Shown here one piece after another: positions 33,526 through 42,405 of a stretch of DNA of 64,000 bases. The stretch is from Levilactobacillus zymae. GTDB lineage: Bacteria; Bacillota; Bacilli; Lactobacillales; Lactobacillaceae. The first letter of the stretch is position 1. Each line of letters starts with the position of its first letter. The stretch covers positions 2,108,001-2,172,000 of the forward strand of contig NZ_JAVLAS010000001.1 of the NCBI RefSeq assembly GCF_032190635.1. The letters run 5' to 3'. The notes beneath the pieces were generated by a model, which saw only the letters and a program-made list of their open reading frames with translations, had not been told where the DNA came from and did no database searches. Position numbers and translations under genes: made by a program.

Positions 33526-33808
33526 GGGTCTGTCTTAAAACTCAATCACCGATTTAAATGATCATCCATTACCCTCTACTGAAAAGAATCCAGTTTATTT
33601 ATTGTTATAACTCGTGTGAGCTGGAGGGCCAGTCAGAAATGGGCTCAGGGGTGAAATTTGTGTTGGCCGGTGTCCTTTGCCGGCCTAGACAAAGGTCGGT
33701 CTTCAAGACCTGGGCTATGGGCTTGAAGCCGTGCCCACCCCGTTCCAGCCCGTTTCTGACTGGCCCGGAGGCGCTGAATACTCAAAATTAGTCTTTTAAG
33801 ACAGGCCC
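33526..33808. mobile_element. MITE-like element with 15-bp terminal inverted repeats and nested insert
   Basis: The left end GGGTCTGTCTTAAAA and the right end TTTTAAGACAGGCCC are inverse copies (one mismatch), flanked by CTAG on each side. It has no credible ORF. The left 100 bp and the right 35 bp match the 46.5-kb element, and the first 50 bp match 61.95 kb. The extra middle section (33626-33766) is a separate structured insert. Confidence 0.7.
33626..33766. repeat. Structured element nested in the 33.5-kb MITE
   Basis: GGGCCAGTCAGAAATGGGCT (33626-33645) pairs over 20 bp with its complement at 33747-33766 (one G-U). Inside, GGGGTG pairs with CACCCC, and two hairpins (GGCCGG/CCGGCC and CTTCAAG/CTTGAAG) branch off. 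GGAG occurs on both sides (33623-33626 and 33767-33770), like a target duplication. The same inner design is at 19952-20087. Confidence 0.6.
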
Positions 33809-33847
33809 TAGTTACACAAACACTTTTAGGTTAAGGTAGGCGATTTT

Positions 33848-36286
33848 ATGCGTAATCATCAATTTGCAATTCGTCCCACCACGCCCGCACAGGCGTTAGC
33901 CGAATTGCACCAAATTCGTTTCTTAGACGACACCACGGAAGCCCTCACGACACCTAGCGCCCTCCTCAGGGCCTTTTATGCCAAGAGTTGGCCCGAATTT
34001 CCGACCACGAGTAGTGTCGACGCCCAGCTAGCTAACTTGTTAGCAACGTCCGACACCGATGCAGCGGCCTTTCTAGCCGCTCACGATAACGTGCCGGTCA
34101 CGGTTTTTTACAACTTAGCGCTCCAACGGTTGAACTTTGCGGTCAGTCGGGATTTCGACTTAGCCGATCCGTTAGCCGCCATGACTAAGATCCAATTACC
34201 CGTCAGTTCCCATGCCGGGGCCGACTTCACGCTGGCCGAACTCAAACAGGCCTGGTACCTGCTGCTAGCCACCCACACCAAAACCGGGCAAACCTTCCTG
34301 GACCAACTGACCACCCACGGTTATTTCGTGCCGTTCTACCACGACGCCAGCGTCACCAAACCGCTCCTCTTTAACGGTAAGGCCCAAGCGGTCTTCGATA
34401 CCAGCGAGCTACTACGCGACGTGGTCTACGTGGAAAGTTCTCAAGACACCGATCACGATGGGCAACGCGACTTGCTAAAGGTCGAGATCTTACGTCCGGC
34501 CGAAACTGCCGATGGGCTGAAGGTCCCCGTGCTCTTCACGTCGAGTCCCTACAACCAAGGCACCAACGACGCCGAGGGCGAGGCGCTGACCCATAACGTC
34601 AACGTGCCGTTGACCCCTAAGCAGCCCGTGCATCGGACGTTAGCCGACGTGACCGCACCGGAGACGCCCTCCACGGTTCCCGCTCCGCGGCCCGTAACGG
34701 CAACGACCCGTGACGCCGAGGAACACTTTGCGCGCGAGCAATCTTACACGCTTAACGATTACTTCTTAGCCCGCGGGTTTGCCGTGGCCTACGCCGCCGG
34801 AATCGGGACCAAGGACTCCGACGGGTTACGGACCACCGGGGACCCTGACGAAACCATTTCGACCACCGCCGTGATTGAGTGGCTCGCCGGCAACCGCACG
34901 GCCTTCACGACCCGTGCGGCCACGACGGCCATTACCGCGTGGTGGTCCAACCACGCTATCGCCATGACCGGGCGCTCCTACCTGGGGACCCTGTCGACGG
35001 CCGCCGCCACTACCGGGGTTCAGGGCTTAAAGACCGTCATCAGTGAAGCCGCCATTTCCAGTTGGTACGACTACTACCGCGACGGTGGCCTGGTGATTGC
35101 CCCGGGTGGTTTCCCGGGTGAGGACGCCGACGTCTTGGCCGAAGAGGTCTTCAGTCGCCAACAACAGGCCGGCGCTTACCACCGACTTCAGGGCAAGTGG
35201 CAGGCTGCGTTAGCCCAGATTACCCACGATCAAGACCGGACTACCGGCAACTACAATCGCTTCTGGGACGCCCGCAACTACTTGAAACACGCCCAAGACA
35301 TCAAGGCCGACCTCCTGTTGGTCCACGGCCTCAACGACTGGAACGTTAAGCCCCGCAACGTGAATAATCTGTGGAACGCGGTCAGAGACCTCCCCGTCAC
35401 CAAGAAGCTGATTCTCCATCAGGGCCAACACATCTACATCAACGCCTTTCGGTCCATCGACTACACCGACATCGTCAATCTCTGGTTAACCCACGAACTG
35501 TTGGGGGTGGATAATCAGGCCGAGACGCTCCTACCTAACGTGATTATTCAAGACAACACGCAACCGGAACGTTGGCAAGCCTTCGATGATTGGGACGCCC
35601 CGACTAACCCGCAACGCCGCTTTACCCTGCGCGAGGGTGAACTGATTGACGCGCCCGTAGCCACTCCGGGGACCGGCGCCATCAGCTTTAGCGACCAATT
35701 GCCCGTTAAACAATTTGAACACTACACCCACCACATCGATGACTGGCAGGCCGACCTGCTGGGCGATAAACACAACGCCATGGCCAACCACCGGTTGATT
35801 TTCAAATCGGCCGGCCTAGAGCACGACCTGGTGCTCGATGGCAAGCCCAGCATTAACCTGCGCGTGGCCGTTAACCAGCCCGTGGGGATGCTGAGTTTCC
35901 AACTGGTCGATTACGGTGACGCCAAACGTCTTAAGGCCAACCCAACACCCTTACGTCAGGCCCTAGACTTGGGTTACCACTGGCGTGAAGACAGTCTGCG
36001 GGAATTCCAGCTGGGACCAATCACCCCCTGGCACCTGATCACCAAGGGGCATCGTAATTTGCAAAACCGGACCAACACCTATCAGGTCGACGAGTTGAAA
36101 CCCAACGTCTTCTACGACCTGAGCGTCACGTTACAACCCACTCACCATCGGCTATTGGCCGGCCATCAGCTGGGGCTGGTCATCTACGCCACCGACTTTG
36201 GCATGACGGTGCGTGGTAATCAGGACCTGCAATATTCCATCCAGCTCGATACGGCCACCTTGACCGTTCCCACGTTAGCGGATTAG
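33848..36286 (+). CDS. pepX: X-prolyl dipeptidyl aminopeptidase PepX
   Basis: The 812-residue intracellular serine peptidase (family S15) releases X-Pro dipeptides from proline-rich peptides. The N-terminal helical domain is followed by the alpha/beta hydrolase core, with catalytic Ser377 in TGRSYLGT, a likely Asp in [10 protein letters not shown] and His in HQGQHIY, and a C-terminal jelly-roll domain. The length is usual for the lactobacillar enzyme. AAGGTAGG precedes the ATG. It precedes pepI on the same strand, with about 70 bp between, and together the two digest proline peptides brought in by Opp. Confidence 0.96.
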   Translation: MRNHQFAIRPTTPAQALAELHQIRFLDDTTEALTTPSALLRAFYAKSWPEFPTTSSVDAQLANLLATSDTDAAAFLAAHDNVPVTVFYNLALQRLNFAVSRDFDLADPLAAMTKIQLPVSSHAGADFTLAELKQAWYLLLATHTKTGQTFLDQLTTHGYFVPFYHDASVTKPLLFNGKAQAVFDTSELLRDVVYVESSQDTDHDGQRDLLKVEILRPAETADGLKVPVLFTSSPYNQGTNDAEGEALTHNVNVPLTPKQPVHRTLADVTAPETPSTVPAPRPVTATTRDAEEHFAREQSYTLNDYFLARGFAVAYAAGIGTKDSDGLRTTGDPDETISTTAVIEWLAGNRTAFTTRAATTAITAWWSNHAIAMTGRSYLGTLSTAAATTGVQGLKTVISEAAISSWYDYYRDGGLVIAPGGFPGEDADVLAEEVFSRQQQAGAYHRLQGKWQAALAQITHDQDRTTGNYNRFWDARNYLKHAQDIKADLLLVHGLNDWNVKPRNVNNLWNAVRDLPVTKKLILHQGQHIYINAFRSIDYTDIVNLWLTHELLGVDNQAETLLPNVIIQDNTQPERWQAFDDWDAPTNPQRRFTLREGELIDAPVATPGTGAISFSDQLPVKQFEHYTHHIDDWQADLLGDKHNAMANHRLIFKSAGLEHDLVLDGKPSINLRVAVNQPVGMLSFQLVDYGDAKRLKANPTPLRQALDLGYHWREDSLREFQLGPITPWHLITKGHRNLQNRTNTYQVDELKPNVFYDLSVTLQPTHHRLLAGHQLGLVIYATDFGMTVRGNQDLQYSIQLDTATLTVPTLAD

Positions 36287-36359
36287 AAAATTGGGCCTTT
36301 AATTAAAAGCATGATAAACTAGACATCATTAAAACTTTAAGTATCGGGGGAATTTGATT

Positions 36360-37268
36360 ATGAAACAAGGAACCACTATCATCACGCTCGACAACGGCTA
36401 CCACCTCTGGACCAACACCCAAGGAACCGGCGACATTCACTTGCTGGCCTTACACGGGGGCCCCGGTGGTAACCACGAATACTGGGAAGACACTGCTCAG
36501 CAACTCGCCAAGCAAGGCCTGAACGTTCAAGTCCACATGTACGACCAACTGGGTTCCTGGTACTCCGACCAACCCGACTATAGTCAACACGAAAACCAAA
36601 AGTTACTGACCTACGACTACTTCTTGGATGAAGTCGAAGAAGTCCGGCAAAAATTGGGCATCGACCACTTCTACCTGATCGGTCAATCCTGGGGTGGCGC
36701 ACTGGTTCAAATGTACTCCTTAAAGTACGGCCAACACCTCAAGGGAGCTATCATCTCCTCGATGGTCGATAACATCGACGAATACGTGGTCAACGTCAAC
36801 AAGATTCGTGAGAAAATCATGACGGCCGACCAATTAGCCTACATGAAGCAGGTTGAAGCCAACGGAAACTACGACGATGCCAAGTACCAAGGCCTAGTCG
36901 ACATCTTGAACAAGGGCTACGTCGACCGGAAGCAACCGGCCGCCATCTCCCACCTGATCGACACCACGGCAACCGACGTTTACGGTGCCTTCCAAGGCGA
37001 TAACGAATTCGTCATCACCGGGAAACTTAAGGAATGGGACGTTCGCGACCAACTCAAAAACGACCAAGTGCCCACGTTAGTGACCTTCGGGGAACACGAA
37101 ACCATGCCACTGGCCACGGGTAAGCGGATGGCCGAAACCATTCCCCACGCCCGGTGGGCCACGACGCCTGAAGGTGGCCACCACCACATGATCGATAACG
37201 CGCCGGTCTACTACGACCATTTGGCAACGTTCATTCGTGACGTGGAAAACGATAACTTCAACGATTAA
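36360..37268 (+). CDS. pepI: Proline iminopeptidase
   Basis: The 302-residue alpha/beta hydrolase (family S33) removes N-terminal proline from short peptides. The oxyanion motif is ALHGGPGGNHEYW, the nucleophile is Ser110 in GQSWGGA, and the His lies in GGHHHMIDN near the C-terminus. The catalytic acid region reads FGEHETMP, with Glu where family members usually have Asp. A GGGGG lies 9 nt before the ATG. A strong terminator follows. Confidence 0.9.
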   Translation: MKQGTTIITLDNGYHLWTNTQGTGDIHLLALHGGPGGNHEYWEDTAQQLAKQGLNVQVHMYDQLGSWYSDQPDYSQHENQKLLTYDYFLDEVEEVRQKLGIDHFYLIGQSWGGALVQMYSLKYGQHLKGAIISSMVDNIDEYVVNVNKIREKIMTADQLAYMKQVEANGNYDDAKYQGLVDILNKGYVDRKQPAAISHLIDTTATDVYGAFQGDNEFVITGKLKEWDVRDQLKNDQVPTLVTFGEHETMPLATGKRMAETIPHARWATTPEGGHHHMIDNAPVYYDHLATFIRDVENDNFND

Positions 37269-37277
37269 GTTGAGCGT

Positions 37278-37318
37278 CGAAAAACGCTTAGTGACCTTCC
37301 TGGCCGCTAAGCGTTTTT
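37278..37318. terminator. Bidirectional terminator between pepI and the acetyltransferase
   Basis: AAAAACGCTTAG and CTAAGCGTTTTT pair perfectly, with A and T tracts on both sides. Confidence 0.85.
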
Positions 37319-37331
37319 TGCTGGTTTTGGA

Positions 37332-37949
37332 TTACTTGGGCTGTCGCACCGGGCGGATGACCCGCGCCGGATTGCCGGCCGCAATCACGTTATCCGGTAA
37401 ATCGTGGGTCACTACGGCGCCCGCACCGACGACCACGTGATGACCAATCGTTACACCGGGCAAAACGATGACCGACCCGCCGAACCAACAGTCATCCCCG
37501 ATGGTGATGGGGGAGTCGTATTCCCATCCCTGGGCTCTAAGTTGCCAATCGTCCGTGGGATGGTTGGGCGTGAAGAGCTGGCAGTTCGGCCCAATAAAAC
37601 AGCGTTTGCCGATGGTGACCTTGCCCGCACTAATGACCTGTAAGCGGGCGTTAATAAAGCTTCCGTCGCCAATCGTTAGTTGTTGGGGATGCTCAATGCT
37701 GATAATGGGACAGTATAACTCAACGTCTTGCCCCAGATTAGGCAAAAATTCGCGAATGAGGCGATTGGCCTGCGCGATATCGGTCTTGGCCACGTCGTTA
37801 ATTCGCTGGACCGTCTGGGCACTTTGCTGCACAATGGCCTGCATTTTCGGTTCATGGACGTACTGATACCAGTCTCCATCGGTCACCCGTTGAAAAATAT
37901 CTTTATGTGCACCCTGCTGTAAAATGGCGGTGCTAATCTTTTTAACCAT
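37332..37949 (-). CDS. Hexapeptide-repeat sugar O-acetyltransferase (maltose/galactoside acetyltransferase-like)
   Basis: The 205-residue trimeric left-handed beta-helix enzyme has an N-terminal helical MAC domain (FLPNLGQDVELYCPI) and hexapeptide turns (ITIGDGSFINARLQVI, VTIGKRCFIGPNCQLFT, ITIGDDCWFGGSVIVLPG, VVVGAGAVVTHDLP). It transfers acetyl from acetyl-CoA to a sugar hydroxyl. The His in LFTPNHPTDD matches the active-site region. AAGGGG precedes the ATG. It is monocistronic. A near-match to a CcpA operator lies about 40 nt upstream but misses the consensus. Confidence 0.85.
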   Translation of the reverse strand: MVKKISTAILQQGAHKDIFQRVTDGDWYQYVHEPKMQAIVQQSAQTVQRINDVAKTDIAQANRLIREFLPNLGQDVELYCPIISIEHPQQLTIGDGSFINARLQVISAGKVTIGKRCFIGPNCQLFTPNHPTDDWQLRAQGWEYDSPITIGDDCWFGGSVIVLPGVTIGHHVVVGAGAVVTHDLPDNVIAAGNPARVIRPVRQPK

Positions 37950-38035
37950 CCTAAAAGCCCCTTTTACGTTAATTTAAACCGCTTACAACCTAGTGTACGC
38001 CAAAATCAGGTTAGTTGCTTAAAAAAACCAATTAA

Positions 38036-38080
38036 AAAATCGGTAAGTCCGCCCCATGACCATGGCGGCGAACTTACCGG
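38036..38080 (-). terminator. Terminator of the first L,D-transpeptidase gene
   Basis: On the minus strand CGGTAAGT and ACTTACCG close a stem with internal GCCGCCATGG pairing, followed by GATTTTTT. Confidence 0.75.
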
Positions 38081-38107
38081 TTGAATGTTCTTAACTTGTC
38101 TGGATGC

Positions 38108-38716
38108 TTAACTGTGAATAACCACTTTCATGCCATAAGGAACGGTCTCGTAGACCCATTTGGCATCGGCCACGGATAACCGCACACAGCCGTGCGAAGC
38201 GGCCGACTTCCCCAGTTCCTCGGCTTCCTTTTTAATGTAGTGACCGTCTTGGTCGGTCGGAACACTGTGGAAGAGGTAGATTCCGTGGTCCTTCCAGGAA
38301 ACCCAATACCGGGCCCCCTCACCGGAACTCTGATTATAAAAGAAGGTTCCCCGCTCACTTTGGATGTGATAGGTCCCGGTCGGCGTACCATTCTTCTTCC
38401 CCGTCCCGGTCGAACAATACATGGTATAGAGGACGTGCTGACCGTCCTTAATGTAAACCCGCTGCCGGGTCGTGTTCACGTCTAACCAGGCGTTAGGATG
38501 TTGTTTTAGGTTCGGGTACGGCTTGCTTTCGGATGGTTTACGCCAGTTGATGGTCTTGGCCTCGGCTTGCGTGGTCGAGTTGGTCGTTGTTTTTTTGGCG
38601 GATTGACTGGTTCGTGGTGTGGACGTCGCGGATAAGCGCTGAAAAAGGTGGTTCAGCCCCCAGCCGGCGACTAAGACTACCAGCACCACTAAAAGTAGTT
38701 TTCTAAAGTGCTTCAT
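38108..38716 (-). CDS. L,D-transpeptidase (YkuD domain), membrane-anchored
   Basis: The 202-residue protein has an N-terminal membrane anchor (residues about 5-25), a Ser/Thr-rich spacer and a YkuD domain that ends with the catalytic SHGCVRLSVADAKWVY. It cross-links peptidoglycan stem peptides or attaches proteins to them without using penicillin-sensitive transpeptidases. The ATG at 38716 with AAGGGTG is preferred over a GTG four codons earlier that overlaps that site. It is paralogous to the gene at 38923 (shared NAWLDVNTTRQRVY / HAWLDVNTRRQRVY and GEGARYWVSWKDHG). Confidence 0.9.
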   Translation of the reverse strand: MKHFRKLLLVVLVVLVAGWGLNHLFQRLSATSTPRTSQSAKKTTTNSTTQAEAKTINWRKPSESKPYPNLKQHPNAWLDVNTTRQRVYIKDGQHVLYTMYCSTGTGKKNGTPTGTYHIQSERGTFFYNQSSGEGARYWVSWKDHGIYLFHSVPTDQDGHYIKKEAEELGKSAASHGCVRLSVADAKWVYETVPYGMKVVIHS

Positions 38717-38877
38717 CGAATTTTTCACCCTTTATTATTTTTTCACTGTAACGCCTACCATAACCGTTTTTTTTGAAAAAAGGAAGCTATTTGATTAAAT
38801 CGTAACCTTAATTTGACCAAATCGTTAAACTCGTTTTTTCAACGTTCACGACGGACCACCCCGGTTTAACCGACGAC

Positions 38878-38919
38878 AAAAGGTGTCATCCCGAACATCT
38901 CGGTTCGACATGACACCTC
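38878..38919 (-). terminator. Terminator of the second L,D-transpeptidase gene
   Basis: AGGTGTCAT and ATGACACCT enclose a further CGAAC/GTTCG stem, and TTTTG follows on the minus strand. Confidence 0.75.
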
Positions 38920-38922
38920 TAG

Positions 38923-39480
38923 TTAAGCGTGAATAACCACCTTCATACCGTAAGGAACGTGCCGGTAGACCCACTGTGCATCGGCTACGGATAGGCGTAT
39001 GCAGCCGTGAGACGCGGCCGTCCGTCCAAGCTGTTTGGCTTCTTTAGTGATGTAGTCTCCCTGCTTATTCGTGGGAACGCTATGAAAGAGGTACACCCCA
39101 TGATCTTTCCAGGAAACCCAGTAACGGGCTCCCTCACCGGACGTTGGGTTATAGAAGAACTTCCCCCGCTCGGCCTGGATATAAAAGGTGCCGGTTGGCG
39201 TCGCGTTGGCTCCCGTGCCGGTCGAACAGTACATGGTGTAAAGCGTCCGGCGACCATTCCTGACGTAGACCCGTTGCCGGCGGGTATTAACGTCCAACCA
39301 GGCGTGCGGGTAACGGGTGAGGTCCGGATAAGCTTGGTCCTCAGAAGGGGCGCGCCAATCGATGGCTGGTTGACTGACACCAATCTGGAAGACCCGCAGT
39401 AATTGATTGAGTCCCCAACCGGCCACCGCCAATAACCCGATGATGATCAGTAATTTACGAAAGTTCCGCACGGTCCCCAC
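38923..39480 (-). CDS. L,D-transpeptidase (YkuD domain), second paralog
   Basis: The 185-residue membrane-anchored YkuD protein has catalytic SHGCIRLSVADAQWVY and is closely related to the paralog downstream, but with a shorter spacer. The start is GTG. The candidate at 39480 sits close to GGGGAG; a second GTG three codons later (39471) has better spacing. It lies 10 nt after the ABC-F gene, so the two are probably cotranscribed. The pair with 38108-38716 is a tandem duplication. Confidence 0.9.
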   Translation of the reverse strand: MGTVRNFRKLLIIIGLLAVAGWGLNQLLRVFQIGVSQPAIDWRAPSEDQAYPDLTRYPHAWLDVNTRRQRVYVRNGRRTLYTMYCSTGTGANATPTGTFYIQAERGKFFYNPTSGEGARYWVSWKDHGVYLFHSVPTNKQGDYITKEAKQLGRTAASHGCIRLSVADAQWVYRHVPYGMKVVIHA

Positions 39481-39490
39481 GCTCCCCTAA

Positions 39491-41044
39491 TTAATTGGTG
39501 GCGTTCTTTAAACTCAGCTTTTCAACGTTTAAGATCTTGTCCACTAAACCGGTGTAGAAGCTGGCCTCATGGCTAACGATGATGGCGTTGCCCGGAAAGG
39601 CCCCAATTGCGTTCTTGAGGGCCTGCTTGGTTTCATCGTCCAGATGGTTGGTCGGTTCATCCATGATTAGGAAGTTGGCGGGCTCAAATTCCATCATCGC
39701 CAGCTTGACCTTGGTTTGTTCCCCCCCGGAGAGTTCCCCGATGGGCTTCATCGCGTTGGCCGAATCCAGCCCACACTTGGATAATTTAGTCCGAATCGCC
39801 TTTTGGGGCAACTTTTCGTACTTGGCCTGAATAATTTGTAGCGGCGTCTGGTGGTCGTTATCCCAGACTAAGTCCTGACTAAAGTAGCTGATCTTAGCCG
39901 ACGGAGAAAAGTGGGCTTCCCCACCCTTGGCCTTGATCAGACCCAGGATGGATTTAATCAACGTCGACTTTCCGACCCCGTTGAACCCGGTCAAGCCCAC
40001 CTTCTGATTGGTGGTTACCGAGAAGGTCACCGGCTTTAACAGTGGCCGGTCGTATCCCACAGAGAGTTGATCGACCACCAGGGCGTTTTGCGACCCCGTA
40101 TCCTGATACGGAAAGTCGAAGTGCGCCTGGATATTGGTCGACGGTGGATCGACCCGTTCCATCCGGTTCAACATCTTTTCTCGCGACTTGGCCATGGTCG
40201 ACTTAGAACCGGCCTTATTCTTGCGAATGAAGCGTTCAGCCTTTTCGATCACGACCTGTTGTTTATCGAATTCACGTTGCTGGGCCTTCTCGCGTTCCTC
40301 ACGTTGCCACATGGCCTGCTTGAAGTTCCCCCGGTACTTGGTGATCCGGCCAAACGCCACGTTGATGATACAGTTGGTGACGTTTTGTAAGAAATCGTAA
40401 TCGTGAGACACAATCAACGCTGCCCCGTCAAAACTATTCAGGTAGTCTTCCAACCAAGCAATATGCGTGACATCCAGGTAGTTGGTCGGTTCGTCCAACA
40501 GAATGACGTCGTTGTTTTCCAACAGCAACTTAGCCAAGATAATCTTGGATCGTTGCCCCCCGGACATTTTGGCAACTTCGTGGTCGCGGCCAATGTCGTC
40601 TAAGCCTAACCCGGAGATGACCCGTTCGATTTCGGTTTCGACGTCGTAGAAGTTCCGCGCGTCGAGTTGCTCTTGCAGGCGACCCGCCCGTTCGAGTAAT
40701 TTATCGTCCATTTTTTCGGCGTATTCCGTGTACAGCGCGGTCATCCGGTCGTTTATTTCATATAAGTCCGCGTAAGCCGTATGCAAAAACTCAATCAGCG
40801 TCATCCCCTCCGGAATGTCCGCGTACTGGTCCAAGTAACCGACCCGCGCCTTGTTTTGCCATTTGACGGACCCCGTCACGGGGAGCTCCTGGCCCGTAAT
40901 AATCTTGATTAATGTGGACTTACCGACCCCGTTTTGACCCACGACGCCCATATGTTCACCCTTGTTCAGTTGAAAGCTGGCATCGGCGTACAATTGCTTG
41001 TCCGCGAAACTCATGCTCAGGTTATCAACTTCTAATAGTGGCAC
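39491..41044 (-). CDS. ABC-F family ATPase (ribosome-associated type)
   Basis: The 517-residue soluble protein has two ATPase domains and no membrane part. Domain 1: Walker A GQNGVGKST, signature MSGGQRSKI, Walker B VILLDEPTNYLD. The linker is long and charged (about residues 240-320). Domain 2: Walker A GFNGVGKST, signature LSGGEQTKV, Walker B FLIMDEPTNHLD. ABC-F proteins act on the ribosomal E site in translation or antibiotic protection; this one resembles the housekeeping YkpA/YbiT-like group. The GTG at 41044 is chosen because GGAAGG lies 8 nt upstream and VPLLEVDNLSMSF begins the domain. Confidence 0.88.
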   Translation of the reverse strand: MPLLEVDNLSMSFADKQLYADASFQLNKGEHMGVVGQNGVGKSTLIKIITGQELPVTGSVKWQNKARVGYLDQYADIPEGMTLIEFLHTAYADLYEINDRMTALYTEYAEKMDDKLLERAGRLQEQLDARNFYDVETEIERVISGLGLDDIGRDHEVAKMSGGQRSKIILAKLLLENNDVILLDEPTNYLDVTHIAWLEDYLNSFDGAALIVSHDYDFLQNVTNCIINVAFGRITKYRGNFKQAMWQREEREKAQQREFDKQQVVIEKAERFIRKNKAGSKSTMAKSREKMLNRMERVDPPSTNIQAHFDFPYQDTGSQNALVVDQLSVGYDRPLLKPVTFSVTTNQKVGLTGFNGVGKSTLIKSILGLIKAKGGEAHFSPSAKISYFSQDLVWDNDHQTPLQIIQAKYEKLPQKAIRTKLSKCGLDSANAMKPIGELSGGEQTKVKLAMMEFEPANFLIMDEPTNHLDDETKQALKNAIGAFPGNAIIVSHEASFYTGLVDKILNVEKLSLKNATN

Positions 41045-41238
41045 GGTGAAATCCTTCCCTTCTGCTCTTATGCGTTCGCACAAAAAAGCCCCGACAACGT
41101 CAAGGCCGTTTTTCTTCATTAATACGTCATAACTTAACACGAAACCCGCCCCAGCGTCAACAACACCTCCCTAGGGGGTCACTAGGGAACTATGCTATAA
41201 TGATGAAAATTTGCTTCACTAAAGGACTGACACTTTCT

Positions 41239-41622
41239 ATGAACATTCGTGACATTGACCACATTACCCTGACCGTTAGCGACATCGAGCGTTCCGTGCG
41301 CTGGTACCACGAGGTTTTCGATCTCCCCATCGTGGAATTTGACGATGGTCGTCGCGGCGTTAAACTGGGCAAACAAAAAATTAACTTCCAGGTTGCTAGT
41401 GACCCCCACTTACCGGTGGCCAAGCACCCCACGGTTGGTGCGGCCGACTTCGCCATCATCGCGACCGATCCCTTAGCCAACATCCTCTCTCATCTGACCA
41501 ACTACGCGGTGGAAATCATTGACGGCCCATTGCCCAAGATGGGCGCCCAGGGGCCGATGACGTCGGTCTACGTACGCGATCCGGACGAAAACTTAATTGA
41601 AATTGGCAAATACGATAACTAG
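41239..41622 (+). CDS. VOC-family (glyoxalase/bleomycin resistance-like) protein
   Basis: The 127-residue protein has the paired beta-alpha-beta-beta-beta units of the VOC superfamily: IRDIDHITLTVSDIERSVRWY in the first half and VYVRDPDENLIEIG at the end. The probable metal ligands His8 and Glu in the C-terminal LIEIG are present. It could be a dioxygenase, isomerase or thiol transferase; nothing more can be said. The start at 41239 is chosen because an earlier ATG overlaps the extended -10 (TGCTATAAT, 41193-41201). It is followed closely by the CAAX-protease gene. Confidence 0.75.
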   Translation: MNIRDIDHITLTVSDIERSVRWYHEVFDLPIVEFDDGRRGVKLGKQKINFQVASDPHLPVAKHPTVGAADFAIIATDPLANILSHLTNYAVEIIDGPLPKMGAQGPMTSVYVRDPDENLIEIGKYDN

Positions 41623-41650
41623 CTGTAACGCATAAGGGGGAAATCGTCAC

Positions 41651-42346
41651 ATGCACAAGGCACCTCGGGGCATCATGGCCCTCTTTGATTGGCTCGGCCG
41701 GTGTGGGTACTGGGTCGGGTTTGTGATCATTTATTTAGCGGACTCACTGATCCTAACCACGGCCACTGGCTTAGCCAGCACCCAACCTGCCGCGGCCACC
41801 CGGATGATTGGCATCATGCTCATCTACTCGGCGGGACTCCTCGCCTTTATCAGCTGGCGTTACCAAAAGCAGCTCGATTACGATAATCCCCGGCACTTTG
41901 GGCGCACGCCGCTAACCTTTCAACGGTTCGGGCAGCTCATCGCCCTCTTCTTACTCATGTATGGGGTTCAGATCCTCTGGAGTGTTCTGATTGGCGCTCA
42001 CGTGTTAAGCAGTCCCGCTAACCAAACCACCATTAACCAGCAAGTTCAACAGCTCCCCTTCTGGAACCTGGCCTACTCGGTCTTCTTCGCCCCTGTGATT
42101 GAGGAGTTGATTTTTCGGGGCATTTTTTTAAATTACTTTTTCCGCAAGAACAACCGCTGGCTGAATATTCTCGGCGTCCTGGTTTCCGGTCTAATCTTCG
42201 GTTACATGCACGTGGGGGGCTTGTCCTGGACCCTGCTGATGTACTCGGCGTTAGGTTGGGTGCTCGGCTTCACCTACCTGCACTTCCGCGACGTCCGTTA
42301 CAATATCGCGCTACACTTTATGAATAACGCATTATCCCTACTTTAA
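41651..42346 (+). CDS. CPBP-family intramembrane protease (CAAX protease-like)
   Basis: The 231-residue membrane protein has about six to eight segments and the Abi/CPBP motifs EELIFRGIFLNYFF (EExxxR), FGYMHVGGLSW and the C-terminal ALHFMNNALSLL. Family members are intramembrane glutamic peptidases; in lactobacilli they are often linked with bacteriocin self-protection or prenyl-protein processing, but no bacteriocin gene is nearby here. AAGGGGG lies upstream, 28 nt after the VOC stop, and a terminator follows at 42358. Confidence 0.85.
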   Translation: MHKAPRGIMALFDWLGRCGYWVGFVIIYLADSLILTTATGLASTQPAAATRMIGIMLIYSAGLLAFISWRYQKQLDYDNPRHFGRTPLTFQRFGQLIALFLLMYGVQILWSVLIGAHVLSSPANQTTINQQVQQLPFWNLAYSVFFAPVIEELIFRGIFLNYFFRKNNRWLNILGVLVSGLIFGYMHVGGLSWTLLMYSALGWVLGFTYLHFRDVRYNIALHFMNNALSLL

Positions 42347-42357
42347 AAGCACAATTA

Positions 42358-42392
42358 AACGCACCGACTCGTCCAGGGCCGGTGCGTTTTTT
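42358..42392 (+). terminator. Terminator after the CPBP protease gene
   Basis: AACGCACCG and CGGTGCGTT form a stem followed by TTTT. Confidence 0.85.
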
Positions 42393-42405
42393 AGAAACAT
42401 CTAGT

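Noticed and set aside
33558..33791. Short open frame inside the 33.5-kb element
   Set aside because: It covers the inverted-repeat structure, has no ribosome binding site, and is destroyed in the 46.5-kb copy.
37970..37992. cre site upstream of the sugar acetyltransferase
   Set aside because: TGTAAGCGGTTTAA misses the CcpA consensus at the Y after the central CG (and at the C near its end).
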